From positions 1-23,635 of IMG/VR virus record IMGVR_UViG_3300021379_000174: a stretch of DNA of 23,635 nucleotides; one strand, written 5' to 3'. The stretch is from a virus. Positions 22,470 through 23,635 of this stretch are shown one piece after another. The notes below the pieces were generated by a model. It made no database searches. It saw nothing but the letters and a program-made list of their open reading frames with translations, and was not told the DNA's origin. Every line of letters begins with the position of its first letter. The first letter of the stretch is position 1. The position numbers and the translations under genes are program-made.

Positions 22470-23234
22470 TTAAAGTCCGAAAATGCGTTTGCCTTCGGCA
22501 CGCATCACCGGGTCATTCCAGTAGAAACTGGAATAGCTTGGCGCAAAGATGGTCGCCAGTTCTTTCGCGTCATTAGACAGCGCAAGCAACTGCTTCATCC
22601 TCTTTGCTGCAATCTTAAAGTCTTCGACTAATTCCTTCGCCTCAACCGCGTTTATTTCGTAAATCGCGTGCTTTTTCGGCGTTACATAAGCAAACATGAT
22701 TTTGTGTTTTGGCCGCATTGCTTGATACAATGCACCCTGCCGCTTGTGGTTATCTGGCATTTCGGACGGGCAGCGCATCGTGGTCTTCAGGTCAATCGAC
22801 AGCTTCGGTGTCCCGTCAAACTCAAAATCGTCAAACCCTACAATCGGCACGCCAATGCCAATGTCCAGTTCCAACGCTGTCTGCGTAGCTATGGGCTTGC
22901 CAAAGCCACTAAACGCTTCGATGGCTTGCCGCACATAACCGTCCAGCACTTCAATTTGCTTTTCGCGGTCTTCTTTGTCCACGACCAGCGCAGTCTCTTT
23001 GTTAAATTCTTCTTTGGCTTTCTTAACCGCCTCATCTGGCGTAGCAATGCCAAACTCATCGGTCAAATACCATTCCAGCGCGTGTTCGACTGCGTTACCG
23101 CGTGCCATATTTGCATTTGTGCTGCCCCGCACACCTAGCGGATAGCGCAACAACCACGCTGCCGGGTCAGTGCGGAACATATCGACCGCACTGTAAGACA
23201 GCCTTGTAATTCTGTGTATATCCCAAACGCTCAT
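22470..23234 (-). CDS. PD-(D/E)XK exonuclease, RecB/Cas4-like
   Basis: This 254-residue protein probably degrades DNA ends in phage recombination or replication. Core motifs of the RecB/Cas4 nuclease family are visible: GNAVEHALE with His about 51, the GFDDFEFDGTP segment with Asp about 135, IDLKTT with Asp148 and Lys150 as the D-x-K active site, and a downstream KRQGALYQA helix with Gln166 and Tyr170 (the QxxxY motif). No cluster of four cysteines for an iron-sulphur centre is seen, unlike typical Cas4. I chose the ATG at 23234, which has GGAG six bases upstream and overlaps the previous stop. An upstream in-frame TTG at 23246 is less likely. The following gene is a probable ssDNA-binding protein, as in exonuclease/SSB recombination pairs. 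Confidence 0.85.
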   Translation of the reverse strand: MSVWDIHRITRLSYSAVDMFRTDPAAWLLRYPLGVRGSTNANMARGNAVEHALEWYLTDEFGIATPDEAVKKAKEEFNKETALVVDKEDREKQIEVLDGYVRQAIEAFSGFGKPIATQTALELDIGIGVPIVGFDDFEFDGTPKLSIDLKTTMRCPSEMPDNHKRQGALYQAMRPKHKIMFAYVTPKKHAIYEINAVEAKELVEDFKIAAKRMKQLLALSNDAKELATIFAPSYSSFYWNDPVMRAEGKRIFGL

Positions 23235-23503
23235 GCCGTTCTCCAAAAGCGTGTGCTTCCTTCAATTTCAAGAATAGACACTTTTTTGCCATATCTACCC
23301 GCATAAACGCGCACTCGATTTTTTGCTTTTCTTACCTCATGAGATGGCACAGTCGAAACTTTACCCTTAAACTCAGTCTCGCGTTCGTGCTTTATGGCAA
23401 AAGATTGCCCGACCTCAAGTTTGGCAAAGGTTTTTACAGCTTCACACTGCGTCTCAAAACCTCTCTTTTTTGGCAATTTAATGTTGTCTTCAATTTCATA
23501 CAT
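23231..23503 (-). CDS. small conserved phage protein, function unknown
   Basis: The product has 90 residues and is preceded by GGAG seven bases before the ATG. It has an acidic start (MYEIEDNIKLPKKRG), a 'LEVGQSFAIK' segment, and a basic C-terminal half (HEVRKAKNRVRVYAGRYGKK) ending in 'RFWRTA'. The layout 'VG-S-F ... basic helix with R/K-YGKK ... RxWR' resembles a family of small proteins often found next to phage replication genes, whose function I do not know. The basic helix followed by a short strand could bind nucleic acid, which is inference. Its stop overlaps the start of the exonuclease gene by four bases (ATGA), so the two are probably translationally coupled. Confidence 0.7.
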   Translation of the reverse strand: MYEIEDNIKLPKKRGFETQCEAVKTFAKLEVGQSFAIKHERETEFKGKVSTVPSHEVRKAKNRVRVYAGRYGKKVSILEIEGSTRFWRTA

Positions 23504-23526
23504 TATAAAACTCCACTCATATTAGG

Positions 23527-23565
23527 TGGCGGGTGGTCATCCTTCTCCAAAAACCCCACCCGCCA
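23527..23565 (-). promoter_or_regulatory. intergenic hairpin A, 10-bp stem with 19-nt loop
   Basis: Bases 23527-23536 and 23556-23565 form a perfect 10-bp GC-rich stem. On the minus-strand transcript the 19-nt loop begins GGTTTTT. It starts 3 nt after the stop of the upstream gene and ends 23 nt before the next start codon. No U-run follows the 3' arm, so it is not a standard intrinsic terminator. A second hairpin with the same stem length, loop length and loop start lies at 21812-21850. This suggests an RNA- or protein-recognised element, but its role is unknown. Confidence 0.6.
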
Positions 23566-23568
23566 TAG

Positions 23569-23635
23569 TTAATGTGCTTCGGCTCTCCAAATCGTTACCT
23601 TTGCACCTTCAAATTCATTCGTCCACATCAGCGTC
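23569..23635 (-). CDS. 3' end of an upstream gene, cut by the window edge
   Basis: On the minus strand an open frame enters from beyond the window and ends at a TAA at 23569-23571. The visible end reads TLMWTNEFEGAKVTIWRAEAH. It is too short to name. It lies on the same strand as everything else and stops 3 bases before a strong hairpin. The other minus-strand frame that could be continuous here stops within about 20 bases, so this is the most likely coding frame, but coding is not proven. Confidence 0.4.
   Translation of the reverse strand, partial: TLMWTNEFEGAKVTIWRAEAH

Noticed and set aside
23527-23565. Hairpin A as an intrinsic terminator
   Set aside because: There is no U-run after the 3' arm on either strand, and the loop of 19 nt is long for a terminator.
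1-23635. tRNA genes, CRISPR arrays, insertion sequences, integrase or attachment sites
   Set aside because: I looked for cloverleaf-like arms, regularly spaced repeats, transposase or recombinase proteins and saw none.

Overview
The window is a piece of a tailed double-stranded DNA phage (or prophage) with a lambda/HK97-type long non-contractile tail. Every convincing gene is on the minus strand, so the biological reading order runs from high to low coordinates. Genes are packed tightly, mostly with TAATG or ATGA overlaps, and no stretch of 300 bases lacks a gene. Several proteins (the 'MSQHDF...' fibre, the 'MALPGSGQISLSD...' fibre/adhesin N-terminus, the small conserved replication-side proteins) resemble those I associate with phages of marine bacteria. 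By eye, GATC is absent and GANTC almost absent, which would fit an alphaproteobacterial host with CcrM-type methylation. That host assignment is an inference.

Replication/recombination side (about 23.6-18.8 kb): the 3' end of an upstream gene, a small conserved phage protein, a RecB/Cas4-like PD-(D/E)XK exonuclease, a probable ssDNA-binding protein with an acidic tail, a large primase-polymerase/RepA-type helicase fusion, a small PD-(D/E)XK nuclease or resolvase-like protein, and a protein of unknown function ending in an SSB-like DDEIPF tip. Together they look like a self-contained replication and recombination set. Its gaps hold two similar hairpins (21.8 and 23.5 kb) and a cluster of direct repeats and palindromes just downstream of the primase-helicase gene (19.8-19.9 kb) that could be an origin or operator.

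Packaging and head (18.8-10.8 kb): a gpZ-like minor tail/tail-completion protein sits unusually upstream of the terminase. A 104-base gap with dyads follows and is a candidate cos site. Then come a Nu1-like small terminase, a GpA-type large terminase, a 43-residue basic mini-protein, a gpW-like connector, a lambda-type portal, and a fused prohead protease/major capsid gene that carries its own internal ribosome site and start for the capsid part. Downstream are a strong UUCG hairpin, a small capsid-associated protein and a gpFII-like head-tail joining protein.

Tail (10.8-1.9 kb): gpU-like terminator, a 52-residue small protein, gpV-like major tail protein, gpG with a predicted -1 frameshift (A AAA AAG) into a gpT-like extension, a short tape measure protein, two distal/minor tail proteins, a J-like tail hub with fibronectin-like domains and FDD repeats, a short fibre, a glycine-rich gp38-like adhesin and a small acidic protein.

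End of the late region (1.9-0 kb): a beta-rich protein of unknown function, a cupin-like HTHPW protein with a four-cysteine insert, a small lipoprotein, a small hydrophobic protein and the start of another membrane protein. The last two are holin candidates. No endolysin, integrase, repressor, tRNA or CRISPR array is visible.
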